Source: Isoetes taiwanensis (lineage: Eukaryota > Streptophyta > Lycopodiopsida > Isoetales > Isoetaceae). Taken from it: a stretch of DNA of 64,000 nt. Of the stretch, positions 43,838 through 56,401 are shown piece by piece. The notes under the pieces are model-generated. The model had not been told where the DNA came from. It worked only from the letters and a program-made list of their open reading frames with translations, and did no database searches. The position numbers and the translations under genes were made by a program. Numbering within the stretch: position 1 is the stretch's first letter; every line of letters begins with the position of its first letter. The stretch is taken from assembly GCA_021234155.1 (NCBI GenBank), contig JAJEKV010000086.1, forward strand, positions 4,017,461 to 4,081,460, read 5' to 3'.

Positions 43838-45847
43838 AGTTTTAGCCTATGCTTTGTGACGTGCTTCATTTATCGCTTTAACAGCTTATTTTCATTCTCT
43901 CACACATTCTGATTTCGATGCGCATCGAATTTTCCTTCACATATAAAGCACGCCACAGAGGTAACCGAATTATCTGCAGCACAATACCTAGGCATTATAA
44001 TCCTGTTTTCATACAAGGAACCGAAGGTGCGCAGAATCTCTAATCTGTGCTATGCACCCAAAATTTGCGTTCGGAGGCAACACATTTTCAGCACAGAAGA
44101 TAGCCTATCTTTCTCTGCAATATATTCCAAGTCTTAAAACTGTAAGAAATGCGTTCGGAGACAATATATTTTCAGCACAGGAAGATAGCTTATCTTTCTC
44201 TGCAATATATTGAAGAAATGCCATGATTGTATGTTATCTTATATGCAGCAGAGGCAGCTTTAAAAAGCTCTTAAAATTTTTTGTTCTTACTCTCAAAAAC
44301 ATGTTGTAGAATATAAGTACCCAGCAAGGACTTTTTGAACAAATGCTGCAATGTTGTTTCATGGACTTGCCATTATATTTCCTGGAATGCTTCTGCAGAT
44401 TTGATTATGACATTGGGCAAGGCAAGCAGAATATTTTTGAAATTGAACCAACAATAAGTACGTGTTTATCTGGGAGTTGTGCCAAATAGAATAGATCTTT
44501 CCAGAAATTGGAACATCCTGTTCCGTTACCAGTAGCATGCATGCATGTTATAAGAAGATATAGGAAATATTGATGAACCACCTTATCATAATGGATTGGC
44601 AAAGTCTGGAATTAAGAATTATGGTTGCTGTAGAAACTTCAACGTTTGATTTACAGGTATTTAAATCCAATAAATTTTAGCTGACCTTACTGTCTGAGAA
44701 TAATTATTCTTATCTAGTTTGGAAATAAGATTTTAGAAACCGTTTTGAAGGAGACCCCGCCAACAGAGTAAGTCAAATTCTTTGATCTTTGATGGATCTG
44801 GAACTCTGTATTAGAACTGCTGAATGAGTACTTGGGCCCATCGGAGTTTCAGAATTGTTATAGTCTATAAAATCTAGAAAATTCTGACATACGTGACTTA
44901 TACGCTTGTACTGCATGCCGAATCTATCAATAAGCCTTCCTTGGATTTTCCTTCCATTTTGCTGGATGTCCAAAAAAGTAAACTTATTGCTTGGAACTTG
45001 GAAAAAGACAGTCTAATTTTGAGTCTGGAAGAGTTTATCTGTGTTTCAGAAGCCAGTTGCTTCGATGCGCTTAATTTAAATTAATGAATATTTAAATATT
45101 AGATTACACTCCCGAAATTTGCCAAAAAGTCCAAATTGCAATGTTTAGTGCTAAGACAATGTTGTGTTATTTTGTAATAATAACGCAATGTGGCTGCCCT
45201 TGCAACTATGTTGTAGATGGAGGCTTCTTCATCTTGTTCTTTATCCAGTACATAACCAATCAAACATAGTTTTAGGAAACCAAGGAGCAACTTTCGTCCA
45301 ATACATAACCGATGTAATATGCGACCACAATTCATCTAAATTGGTATATGCAACAGCTGGAATACGATCATCTAAAGACAACCAAAGGCACATGATCCAT
45401 ACAAGTGATGCCCAAGAATTGCCCAAGTGAATGACCCACTGATAAGCGTAACCTCTGAAGGTTTATGAGACCAAAAGGTGGTTGGTATTCTTGGAAAAAT
45501 ACCAATTAACAAGCAAGTTGTACTAAAAGTAGACCATTAATAATTGTCTTATCAACACAGATGGTACAAAATACAAATATCTTTGGTCTAGTATCTAACA
45601 TATATAATTCTCCTACAAATATGCTTTTGGGATATTCTTCATTGATGCTTTATTTTAAAACTGACACATACCTTTCTGAGGAAAAAATAGAGCATATGGG
45701 GGATGCACTGCTCTTGCCATGGTGCTGGAGTTGTCTTGCTTGTTATGGTGCCTTGCACCGCCGTCCTCAGAGCATGAAATCACGGAAAGGAGATGAAAAG
45801 TGATGAAACTGGAATCATAGTGAATCGACCCTTGAGCAAGTTAGATT
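43838..45847. other. Intergenic with direct duplication
   Basis: A direct repeat of about 62 bp lies at 44068-44130 and 44152-44215 (GCGTTCGGAGRCAAYA, then TCTTTCTCTGCAATATATT). The rest is AT-rich with no recognised gene. Confidence 0.45.
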
Positions 45848-46030
45848 TTTTGGGTTGCCCTTAGGGGGGCAAACCCTCGCTTATGTGAGGTTGTGGCATA
45901 TCCTAGGTATATGTTGGAATGTACCTAGAATATGCTGGTGATTGCTCCAAACCTGTTGGTCCTTGTAAACTAGCGGTCACTTGGCGTTGTGGGCCACTGA
46001 TGTTTGAACCGGGATAACTGGCAATACAGA
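45848..46030 (+). repeat. GGGTTGCC-hairpin dispersed repeat, copy 3
   Basis: Begins GGGTTGCCCTTAGGGGGGC then AAACCC, then GCATATCCTAGGTATATG. It lies about 150 bp upstream of, and on the same strand as, the LINE relic at 46180. Confidence 0.7.
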
Positions 46031-46179
46031 CAGAGCCTTCAAGGCAAGCGCGGGCTACAGATGCTGCTTCTTCCCACTTTGCATGCAGAATGGTTTTCTT
46101 TAATCTCGCTCTTTCTTGCAGAGTCTGCAACTCCAGGGAAAGAATAAACGCTCCACTTCCGATCTTCTCTGCACAACAC

Positions 46180-47222
46180 CGATCTCGAATTTCTCTAAGA
46201 CATCCCTCAACACCTGGAATGACCTCGAACAGGTGCAGAAGGCCTTCTTGGCACAGGCCCTGGGGGTGAAGTCCACAGTTCCATACCAGATCCTACTCCA
46301 GGAGATAGGCTTTCTACCCCTTCAACGGGCTGCGTTGGAACGCCATATCGTTTACTTCTAAAAGGTGGTCGCTATGGTTGATACACGCTTGCCCCACCTT
46401 CCTTTGGCCATGGTGATGGGTCCCCAACGCCTGAAATCCTGCTGGAAAGACAAGCAAGCTCAGTGGTTCTCACTATTTGGGGTGTGCGAGGCGACGCGCA
46501 GTCGTCAGTCGGGACAAGAAAAGATCGCGAAGGCACTTAAGCCGCTGTACCTAGATGCTACTTTCCTTCGCCAAGCTCGGGATGCGGATGCTTTCGACGC
46601 GACGCGTTAAGCCGGGCACACTATCGCCGACAAGTCAATCCTAGGCTCACAAGAGGCCCACACCAGTACTTGTACACCCAGCTACCCATGAAGAAGCGCA
46701 GACTTATAGCTTCCATTCGCACGGGTGCACATCGTCTCTGCATTGAAACAGGCGTTGGGCTCGGGGAAGCACGAGCAAAGGCTTTGCGGTGTTGCCACCG
46801 AGCCATTGAGGATGATTGTCATGCCCTCGAGTGCGCCCAAAGATTTGCCCATATCCGAGAGCGATATGTTCGATTATTAGTGCACGGCCGGCCGTTGCAT
46901 CGGTTATTGGCTACGGCGTCGGTGGGTTTGTTGGGGTCATACCTCCGAGGAGGTTATGGATGCGGACTCATTTGTGTCCCTACGGGACGGTATTGAACCG
47001 TATCTATACAATTGTATGGCGTGCCCGAGATACTTATTGCGCTAAGGTTTTTCCCTCGAAAACCCTTCCCGGGGTTTTTAATCTTGTCGTAATACACACT
47101 TTGCTCTTTTTTTGTTTGGGTCCCATAGGCCAATTGGTCTCTGTGGATGCTAAAAATCTATTCTATTCTATTCTATTCTATTCTATTCTATTCTATTCTA
47201 TTCTATTCTATTCTATTCTAAT
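46180..47222 (+). pseudogene. LINE 3' relic with (TTCTA)n tail
   Basis: 5'-truncated. Reads NTWNDLEQVQKAFLAQALGV, then YQILLQEIGFLPLQRAALER, several frame breaks, MKKRRLIASIRTGAHRLCIET, and RCCHRAIEDDCHALECAQR (the C-terminal C/H motif). The 3' UTR has the GAAAACCCTTCCCGGGG hairpin and CCCATAGGCCAATTGG motif and ends in (TTCTA)n at about 47158-47220. Same family as 12133-13052 and 61622-62290. Confidence 0.8.
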
Positions 47223-48365
47223 CTGCTAAATCTAGATTCTGCCAGATCCGCCTCTGCTCTGCAATCGATTTCCGCAAAAGCTGCAATCAAAGATATTTCC
47301 TTCTGTAACTACTCCTGGCCAGATTTCTGCACGGCTCCTTCTGTGACCTTTCCTCGCCGGATTTCTGTACGGCACCACCAGGTACAGCAATTCGATCTCC
47401 AATCCCCTGTTCCTGTTACTGTTCTGCCACTTCTGTCCACCGCCGGTACCTCCTCCGTCCAGTGTTTTTTCTTTACATTTTATTTTCTTTTATAATTTCT
47501 CTAGTTATCTGCAACTTCAACGAAATTTTTCGGTGGGTGCTGCGCTTATCGTTATTATTTTGAATGTATTATTGCTGTCCTTGCATGATGATGGCAGGAC
47601 CTTGGCTGATTGCAATATCTAGAAGACTCTTACTATAGATTGAGAGGAGGCGTGCAGATCTTTGTCAAGACACTTACCAGGAAAATTATTTACTCTGGAG
47701 GTGGAGGTTGAGAGTTGCAGATCTTTGTCGAGACACTCTGGAGGTGGAGGTTGCGAGTTTTGATACCATTGGCCTTCCCTTTAATGGCCAAGTGCAATGA
47801 TGCTGTTGTTTAACAATTCATGAACGAGGCAAATGATTAAGCTAGAAGGATCAAAGCGTAATGATATGGTAGTTTAAGAATATAGATCAGGAACAAAGCA
47901 AAAGTTTGAAGTATTTTAACTATTTTGTGTAAGTAACAATCTCTAAACGTTAAAAGTTCTTAATGCACAGCTCGAAATCTCATTTGAGCGACCATAAACA
48001 TTTGTATTCCATATGTATTCCATAATAGGTGACAGGATACTAAAGCTTAGTTCAGCCTTTTGGTAATCTGGATCTGTTGTTTGGCCATTGGGATGATTTG
48101 ATACATCATGAAGCTATTCATGGCAGTTTATCTTCTTGGCGATGATTCAATAACCCAGTAATATAGAAATAGCTAAAAGAACCAATTGGCTGAGACTAGA
48201 TTGTCCTATTTGGTTGCTCAAAAAATGATTTGCTCATCATTTGTTGTGACTGGATCTAGCATTAAGAGGAACATTTTAAAATCATGTTGGCCATTGAATT
48301 GAGATGTTAGAAAAGGGCCTTTAAAGTTGGTAATCTAAGTTTAGGGATTTTTTCTTTGCACACAG
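47223..48365. other. Intergenic
   Basis: No gene recognised. A short duplicated phrase, GTTGAGAGTTGCAGATCTTTGTC-like, is near 47650-47760. Confidence 0.4.
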
Positions 48366-48500
48366 GCTTCAGAGAAATTGGCATCAAAATCGCAGAATAA
48401 GATTAATCGTACCATCATGGAATTGCAAATGACTATATCAGAGCTCGAGAAAGAGAGAAATTTACTAGCACAAGCAAATTCTGCATTCCAGATATTGTGA
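48366..48500 (+). other. Isolated exon-like coiled-coil segment
   Basis: After a good acceptor (TTGCACACAG) the frame reads ASEKLASKSQNKINRTIMEL, then SELEKERNLLAQANSAFQIL and a stop. The heptad-like pattern suggests a coiled coil and possibly a last exon. No partner exon was found upstream, so this is a weak call. Confidence 0.3.
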
Positions 48501-48755
48501 ACATTCTAGTTTTTATAGCTTACCACGAGTTGAAAATATTCTAAGGGATTTGGAAACAATTCAAAGATTGCCATGCACTTAATGGACATACAACGATAAC
48601 GTGTTCAGTATTGATGCCGATTAAAAAATTTTCAAATTGTTAGAGTATGCTATTTCCAGCTTTTATGCGTTTGACATGTTCTTTGGAAAACACAGATGAA
48701 GAGGAAACGCTGGAATGAATCCTTACCATTAACACACTTTAAAATAAAAGGATGT

Positions 48756-49560
48756 CTGCTGATGGTTGGAGATTTTAATGCTCGCATGGATACTTCACAG
48801 ATGACCAGATATCAGCCTCTTACTGGGCAAGACCCCTTTTTGAAGGTAATCGTGGAGTTTTATTAATTAGAGTGAACGTACAAGGATCCCCTCAATGGGA
48901 TAGATAGGAAGAATAGAAAAAGCATGAGAGAGCATCTGTCTAGCACAGGAATGTGTACTGGTAGAGCAGGCTAATCCTCTTCTCCGCCATGCAGATACTA
49001 TAGGGAAGGACACCTTCTTCACCACCAAAGCAGATACTACAGATTGAGCCAATCTACTTTCACAACTTTCGAAAGGCTAGCAGGCTTAAGAGTAGCAGAA
49101 GCGAGAGTTACCTTACTTATAGAGAGCCATTATCCCCCCAATCACACCAATTGCATTTGAGGTAATTGTAAAATCCTTCTAGTCTTCCAATGTTGTGAAG
49201 TTTCCCGTTATAGTTAGTGCCCATCTTCCTATACTTTGTTATGGCTACATCCATCTAACTAGCAACGGCACAAACAATCGGCAGATGCTCATGTTGCTAT
49301 TACACCTTTTGGTAGAGAACTTGTTCAACTTTGTGATGTGCATGACCTTGTCATTTATGACGGGCTTTCTCAATGGCCGCTATCCTCTGGATATACCTGT
49401 AAACAAGATAGAGATGGGGGTGGTACTAGTGTGATTGATTATTTGATAGTGGTAGAGGATATCTTTCACTTGTTTCCCATTTGCAAGTGGGTACATTACA
49501 TCAGAATGAGGAAATTGATTCAGATCATTACCTTTTTTCTTTAACTTGTTTTGGAGGGTA
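48756..49560 (+). pseudogene. Old LINE relic, endonuclease half
   Basis: Reads CLLMVGDFNARMDTSQ, then after an insertion GRELVQLCDVHDLVIYDGL and GGGTSVIDYLIVVEDIF, the APE endonuclease signature of the LINE group. The second half of the same copy resumes at 53732, beyond a 3.9-kb L1. Confidence 0.7.
48858..49190 (-). mobile_element. Probable inverted L1 3'-end fragment
   Basis: Interrupts the endonuclease frame. The minus strand ends in CTCTAATTAATAAAACTCC, resembling the L1 3' end at 53695-53715 (GATGATTAATAAAGTTTC). Assignment is tentative. Confidence 0.35.
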
Positions 49561-49599
49561 AAGCACCCATCTTCTTTCACTTTGACACCAAGAATAAAA

Positions 49600-52500
49600 C
49601 ATTTTCACTTTAATTCTTTAAAAGCCTCGCTGTTTGGAAGAGGAGTTACATGGAATTATGGATCTTTCTACTTTGCACCTTCATGAGAGGTTAGGACATT
49701 CCTCCTCCTGAGCCTATGTCAGCCACCATTATTACAACACTCCCTGCGGCATCAAGTCAAAATTGGGCAGACCAAGTGGAAACGGAGCTGCATGCTCATG
49801 CTGATTCTATGGATTTGGAGCATCGCCCACCAGACCCTTCTGCACAATGAAACTGATTTCTTGGAATGTTAGGGGTGTTGCCTCTTCCCCGGCTAAAAGA
49901 AGCAGACTTTCCATGGCCCTTGCTAGGTTGAATTCAGATTTTTATTGTCTACAAGAGCATAAATGTAAGAAAGATGATATGCAAAAAGTTGCTTCAGTAG
50001 TTGGAAGGCAATACAATGTCTAGGCAGTGAGACTTCAACAAAGGCGAGGGGTTCTCTTTGCATGGAAGCATGACATAGCAGATCCACATTCACTCAGTTG
50101 ATGAGTTTGGCCCTTTGGATCATTATCAAGTGGTTTGACAATGGACAAGAATGGGGGCTTGTGAATGTTTATGCTCAAAATAGACCTCGTCAAAGGGGTG
50201 CACTTTGGGCTATACTGAGAAACAAAATGGTTAGGTTGGGTGCTCATGTGGCTTGGCTACTAGTGGGGGACTTCAACATGGTTGAACTTGAGGCCGACAG
50301 GTGTGGCAGGGGGACTGAGACTGTTCAAGGTTTCGAACGCGAACAATGGCAACGCCTAATGCAAGACTATAACTTTGCAGAAGTGGACGGGGACCCGGGC
50401 TTCACTTGGTGCAATGGCTGGTTGGGTGATGGAAGGGCATATGCAAGACATGATAGGGGGTACTATAATGCTTTGGCAGCTGGTTGCATGCCCACTTTCT
50501 TTCGCAAAAACGTGCTGGATAGTTCTATTTCAGATCACAATCCACAAAGCTTTTCTTCTGCTCCGGATATTGCACATAGTAGGACTAGAACTTATTTCAA
50601 GTTAAATGTCTCTTTCTTGAAGGATGCGGAGTTCCAGGCCCGTTGCAGACAAGCTTGGTCGTCTGCATTTTCTAGACGGAAAGGGATGGCAGGTATTGTT
50701 GATGTGCTTGCTGCAGTAAAGTCCTTTGCTAAAGGCTGGGGTCGTGAGCATGCAACTGCAAATCGAGGGATCTTAATGGAACTTTATCAGCAATTAGTGG
50801 CATGTAGATCAAGTTTTCCTTCGGATGGCCAAATGGAGAAGCAAATTTTGGCAAATATTCGGCAAATGGAGTCTGAGCAGGTTCACCAGGCTCGCGTTAA
50901 AGCTGGACTGCAATGGTTCAAGGAGGGAGATCGTTGTACGAGTTTCTTCTTCAGAGCCGCAAAGGCCAGGAGACAAGCATCCGCTTTGGTGTCGCTCGAA
51001 GTTCCTGATGGTTCTCTTATTTCTGACCCAGACGAGCTCAAGAATTTTGTGCATCATCATTTCTCTGGCTTCTTTGCGGCCCCTCGTCTTCCCTTTCAGC
51101 AGGATTTTCAAAAGGCATTGCTTGCAAAGATTCACCCTATTGTCTCTGAAGAGCAAAAGGCTAGTCTGGAAGTTGAGATCACTCTCAATGATTTGGCGGA
51201 TGCTACATCTCTTTTGAAGCAAGGCAAATGCCCTGGAATTGATGGTATTCCTATGGAGTTTTTTCAGAAGTATTGGCACTGGCTTGGTGAGGATGTCTAT
51301 AATGCTCTTTTGGATTTCAAGAGACAACGACGACTGGATAAGCTCCTTAATTCGGGCTGCATCTCCCTCATCCCCAAGTGTAAGGAGCCTTCTTCAATTT
51401 CTGATTGGCGTCCCATTACCTTGTTGTCTTCTGTTTACAAGATCTTTGCTAAAGCTTATGCTCAAAAGCTTCGTGACATTCTTGCTGATTCTATATCCTC
51501 TACACAGTCAGGTTTCCTGCCGCGACGGTGTATTTTAAATAATGTAGCGGCTGCCTATGAGGGTATTTATTGGGCAAGATTGCAGGCTCATGAGATTGTT
51601 TACTTGAAGTTGGATTTTGCAAAAGCCTATGACAGTGTTGATTGGACTTTCTTGGAAAAGTGTCTCTTGCATCTTGGCTTTGGTGCACACTTCACTGCTG
51701 ATGTAATGAGACTCCACTATTCTGCTCATTCTGTTGTTCTTTTTCAAGGAGAGCCTTCAGCATTCTTTCCGGTTGGTCGTGGCATTCGTCAAGGTTGCCC
51801 ATTGGCACCATTGCTCTTCACAATTGTAGCAGAGGTCCTCTCTCAAATTTTCTCACTTGCTGCACAAGATGGCATCTTGCATGGACTCCCCATGCATAAT
51901 GGGTCGCAGGAGATTTGTAATCAGTACGCGGATGATACTTTTCTTTTCCTAAAGGCTGATGAGCAAAATCTGCAGAATGCCATCTCACTATTGGATTCCT
52001 TTTCCTTAGCATCTGGTATCTTCGTTGGATGGCGGTGTCTTTGTATTGTGGGACTTGAGGATACTCCAGTTCCACCGAGTGTTACTGCATTTCCATGGAA
52101 GGTCCTTTCTCATGGCAAAGCGACCAAGCTTCTTGGTATTCCTGTGGGGATTCATATTTCAGCTGGAGATACGTGGGATACTGTTGTTAAGGGCTTGGAA
52201 AAGCACTTGTTCTGGTGGTCCACAGCTAAATTGTCCATGGCGGTCAATTATGTAGCCAAATCGGTGTTGGTGGCACACATGTCTATATGGCTTCGGTTAT
52301 CACGGCACCACAAGCAAAGATGCAGTTCATCATCAGAATTGTTCGGAATTTCATCTGGGGTGGCACAGAAGAAGGGGCTGATGTCAAGGTCAGTTGGGTG
52401 AAGTGCATCTTACCAAAGCACTGTGGGGGACTTGGGATGATCGACTTTCTCCTACAGAGCAAAGTATTAATTTCCAAGTTCATCTGGAGGATCTTGAATA

Positions 52501-53731
52501 ATGTTGATGTGTCTCCTGGCTCACGACTTCTGTCCCAATCATTGCAGCTTTGTGTCTCCTTTCGCTCTCCTTCTATCAAGGCACTGCTTCCCTGGGCTCT
52601 TTTCTATCCGTTGTCAGCTTATCCTAATGCGTTTCCTTTCCTCAGAGGGTTGCTTGATGCTTGGAATATTGTGCGTACGCTTTTCCATCTCCACCCTATG
52701 GCAAGAAGTTTTACTGGAGCTAGTTGTTGATGGATCCCTTTGGGCGATAACCAAACAGGTGCGCCTTTGGTAGCATCAGTTCATCCCCTGACACAGCGGC
52801 GCTGGAAACTAGCAGGTGTGCTTACAATTTCTGCATGGTACAGTGAGACACGATTGCTGACATGGGAAGAATTCCGGACAAAGTTCCTTCTTTTAAGATG
52901 GGATCGCACAATTTGGCAGACAGTCATTGCCATTCTTCCTCCTATACCACAAGTAGTGGTTTCCCATCTCTGGGTGGTTCATGAGAATGTTAAGGCTGAG
53001 CATTTGGTGAATTCTATGTATAAGATCCTTCTTGCGGTAGAGGTATTGCCCCCCTCACAAAAATGGTCTTTGGTCAGTGAATCAACAGAAAGTAGTTTGG
53101 AACTGGGTTTGGGACAAGTTACTTCATCCAAAGTTGTCAGTTTTGTGGTGGCAGATCATCCATAGATGTGTGCGCGTCAATGTTTTGGTCCACAAATTTC
53201 GTCCTGAGGTGGCTGGGACACGCCCTTTATGCGCTCAGAGGGATGAGACAATCGAGCATTGTTTCTTCTTATGCCAGCATGCTAGACCGGCTTGGTTGTT
53301 GCTTCAGAGTCTTTTTTATTGCAGTTTGAATAGTCAACAAGTCTTATTGGCAGTGTACCCAAGTTCTTGGGACAATATGGCAAAGAAGGCATTTCACTTA
53401 GCTTCATCATGGATCATTTGGTCAATGTGGAAAAGAAGAAACCTCTTTATTTTCAAGGGCCATAGAGCCCCTGATGCTCAAGTGCTTATTGAAGCTAAGC
53501 AACGCATCGTCAAAGCGTATATATCTTCCTCCGTAAAGGATGAAGTGAAGAATCGTATTTGGGTACACTACCTCCAGATTAACACTTATATGTAACTCAT
53601 TTACATGTTGTGTGCTGTAAGGTGGAGGGTGGTTTTGCTCTGTGGACAATTCCTCCACTGGGTTTTCAGTCCCCCATCTCTGTTGCTCGTTTCTGATGAT
53701 TAATAAAGTTTCACGTCCTTCAAAAAAAAAA
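49600..53731 (+). mobile_element. Plant L1-type LINE, near full ORF2, poly(A) tail
   Basis: The ORF2 start is at 49847 (MKLISWNVRGVASS, endonuclease N-terminus), with a stop after GRQYNV at about 50022. The long frame 50098-52401 (767 codons) carries endonuclease motifs (LLVGDFNMVE, SSISDHNP) and reverse transcriptase motifs CPGIDGIPMEFF, YLKLDFAKAYDSVDW, GIRQGCPLAPLLF and QYADDTFLF. A frameshift near 52290 leads to NFIWGGTEEGADVKVSW, another near 52725, then 53077-53595 with the zinc-binding domain VLWWQIIHR and LCAQRDETIEHCFFLC. The tail is A10 at 53721-53730 after TTAATAAAG. ORF1 is represented only by about 250 bp upstream. Six or so lesions; inactive but fairly young. It sits inside an older LINE. 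Confidence 0.88.
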
Positions 53732-54620
53732 ACGAAATGCATGGTTTGATACTGAATGTAAGATACTTAAAAAACATTTACGATTGGCAGACTCTTCTCA
53801 TTGGCGACAAGCAATTAAGAACTATAGAAACTTTCTTAAAGACAGGAACACCTTCTATATAGCGCAACATCAAGAACATATATTTTCTCTTCTTCATGAT
53901 AATGCCAAAGCATTTTGGCATGAAGTACTCGATAAACATTGCCAGATGCATGCCATATTTTTGTAGAAGCATGGACCCAATATTTAACTCAGCTATATGA
54001 TCATGCACACCCAAATCTCCATTTGCAAGCCGGATCTCTCTTGAAATTGAGTACAGAACATGTTGCCACAGGATTGAAAAAGTTGGCTAATAATAAGTTG
54101 CGAACTTGCAAGGATTGCAAGCAGAAATGTTGAAATGGGGTGGACCAGAATTTCTCGTAGTGCTTACTGAATTGCTTAATCAAGAACTTTTGCATGGTTT
54201 TCCTTTCGATTGGACAGTTTCCATAAGGTAGGCGATAAAGATTCTCCATCCAACTATCGCACTATCATGGTTTGTCCTCTCTTTGCCAAACTCAGTTAGG
54301 ATATTGGAGAAAAAATTGACAGCTTGGTCTACATTTATGGGAATCAGAGCCATGACTCGAGTAGGATTTCGGCCTTTGCATTCAACTATAGACCATATCT
54401 TCACATTACGTGCCCTCATTGAAGATAGTCACAATTAGTAGCGGGACTTTTATTTTCAAGAAAGCATTTGACACTGTCCCATGGGAGGAATTATGGCAGT
54501 GCCTCAAACAATTGGATGTCCCTCTAGAGTTACATAATGCTATATATAGATTGTATGACACGGTGCTTGCCAGTAAATTACCACTCTCCATAATGCCAAT
54601 CCATGACACTGGGGCAGCCC
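53732..54620 (+). pseudogene. Old LINE relic, RT half
   Basis: Continues the relic at 48756: NAWFDTECKILKKHLRLAD, then YIAQHQEHIFSLLHDNAKAFW, then after many breaks GFRPLHSTIDHIFTLRAL and FKKAFDTVPWEELWQCL. It is homologous to 60810-61620 and to the RT of the LINE at 15899. Confidence 0.72.
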
Positions 54621-55212
54621 ATAGTGCCTTGCTACCTTGTAGATGGCATGCAAAAATCTTTCTTTCATATTTGCTCTTATTTCATTCAAGTTATAGATCA
54701 TTTGCATAACTTTCATCATATGAATTAGTTAAATATAGAAAACTGTAGTTTATAGTTGTAAAAGTTAGCTAATTTAAATATCTAGAAATTGCTATTTATT
54801 TGCAACGGAACTTTTTAGTTGATCTATGAGACATATTGTACTTATGTGGCAAAGTTACGTATTAGGCAGAGAGTTGTTTGGCAGATGGTATGTATTTTAT
54901 ATAGAACGTTAAATTTTCCATTATGTTTTGCATTGTGTTGGCTCACGTATAGTCTTCAAGAAAACGTAATGGGTTTAAACACAATTTCCTACCATATCTA
55001 GCAAGGCGATTTCACATAAGCATGAAGTCTCAAGGTTTTCTTGACAACAGACTAACAAACGAAGGTTCCTTAGGTGTGGTAACTTGGCCTGGCTCAGGTT
55101 TTGGATTTGAACGCCAAGAAAGGCATTGCCATTTCTTGCCAGCTAGAGTTGAACTTGGGTTTGACGCTTTGCACCTGTAGTTTTTGTTATTTTTTGATGC
55201 TATATATAGTGC
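54621..55212. other. Intergenic
   Basis: AT-rich, nothing recognised. Confidence 0.4.
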
Positions 55213-56022
55213 ATGACTCATGGGAAATATTTCGTAGGGTGGTTCTCCACAGAATTACCACCACAGAAGAAACATTGTGTTGAAGCGGAAGTGCAGGCAT
55301 TGGAAAGGGAGCATGTTGAGATGGGCGTACAGACATCTCCACAATCCCAAGGGGACCAGGAGTCGAAGTGCCGAGCTAGCAGACAGGAGCAGGCTGCCTC
55401 AGTATCTTCTGTTACCAGGAGCCTGAACTTGCGCATTATAGGGGTTGCAGAGGCAGAAGATGATGCCCTTTCTGATATGGATGCGACTTTGCATTTTTTC
55501 ACTGATGTCATGCATGTGAAGGTTGGTGGAGTTGTCTCCGCTACTAGGGTGGGAGCGGCAAGACCTGATCGTCCTCGCCATCTTTTGGTTCGGTTTCAAG
55601 ACGCTCTTAGCCGCTTACATGTTCTTCAGCATGGAAACCATCTCAGAGGGACTAGTTTCTCAGTACAGGAGGACCTCTCCCCTCTTCAATTGTGTAACCG
55701 TAAGGAGGAGCTCTGCAAGGTGAGGGCAGCCCGCCTGCAAAAGAAATGGGCAGTGTACAGGGGAGGCGCAGCAATTATTCTAGATCAATGGCCTTCCAAT
55801 CCTTGGACTGGCTATGTCTAGATAATTTTAGAAACATAAATTTACCACTAGCATTAGCATTATCTTATCTTATTCTTGGTAGCCTTTTAATATTTGGTTA
55901 TTGTGTTTAGTGATGGGGCCTAGTCCCCAGGTTTTAGATGGGCTGTTGCCCTTGCATGTGCCGTCCCATAACCCGTTGGGTTCCCGTGGACGTAAAAATT
56001 CATCTTATCTTATCTTATCTCC
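55213..56022 (+). mobile_element. ORF1-only LINE derivative with (ATCTT)n tail
   Basis: An intact 202-codon frame (55213-55821) resembles an L1 ORF1 RNA-binding protein. It has a Gln/Glu-rich N-terminus, an RRM-like start SLNLRIIGVAEAEDD, a middle SATRVGAARPDRPRHLLVRF, and a C-terminal SVQEDLSPLQLCNRKEELCK. No ORF2 follows. After the stop a short 3' UTR has a stem-like CCCCAGGTTTTAGATGGGC, CCCATAACCCGTTGGGTTCC and GTGGACGTAAAAATTC, and ends in (ATCTT)n at about 56003-56022. The 3' end echoes the layout of the TTCTA-tailed LINEs. It would be a nonautonomous half-LINE depending on another element's reverse transcriptase, or a deleted copy. Confidence 0.65.
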
Positions 56023-56301
56023 ATGTCTGGTCAGACCTATGGCAAGGTCGACCTAGCCCCTGAACTCGTTTCATGTGGGGCACAGAAAAAACTCAAGACG
56101 AAGGGACATGCAACTTTGAGATTCTGCTTCTCGAGCACAGAATTCAGGTATGTTCAGGAAGTGGGAGAGAAGAAGCCACCAAGCATTTGTCCTGGAGTAT
56201 GACAAAACGAGGTGTGGATCTAGGGTTGAAAAATATTATGGCAAGATACTGGGAAATCAGGTAGGAAGGGTGGAAGTCAGGTAAGGTTTCCACGGCCGGA
56301 A
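56023..56301. other. Spacer upstream of PsbP-domain gene
   Basis: No feature seen apart from the TATA motif that follows. Confidence 0.4.
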
Positions 56302-56308
56302 TATAAAT
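56302..56308 (+). promoter_or_regulatory. Probable TATA box of PsbP-domain gene
   Basis: TATAAAT lies 94 bp before the ATG at 56402, allowing a leader of about 65 nt. Confidence 0.5.
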
Positions 56309-56401
56309 TCGCTGAGCTGGCATGACAGGTGGATAGGAAGTCTACGTGTCATTGTTGGATATCGATAAGCAGAGTTTGTAGCTGGGCCACTGGTCTAAAC
56401 C

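Noticed and set aside
46365-46996. Open frames of 81-108 codons as independent genes
   Set aside because: They are frame-shifted pieces of the LINE relic ending at 47222.
50809-51327. 172-codon minus-strand frame
   Set aside because: Antisense of the L1 ORF2 reverse transcriptase region.
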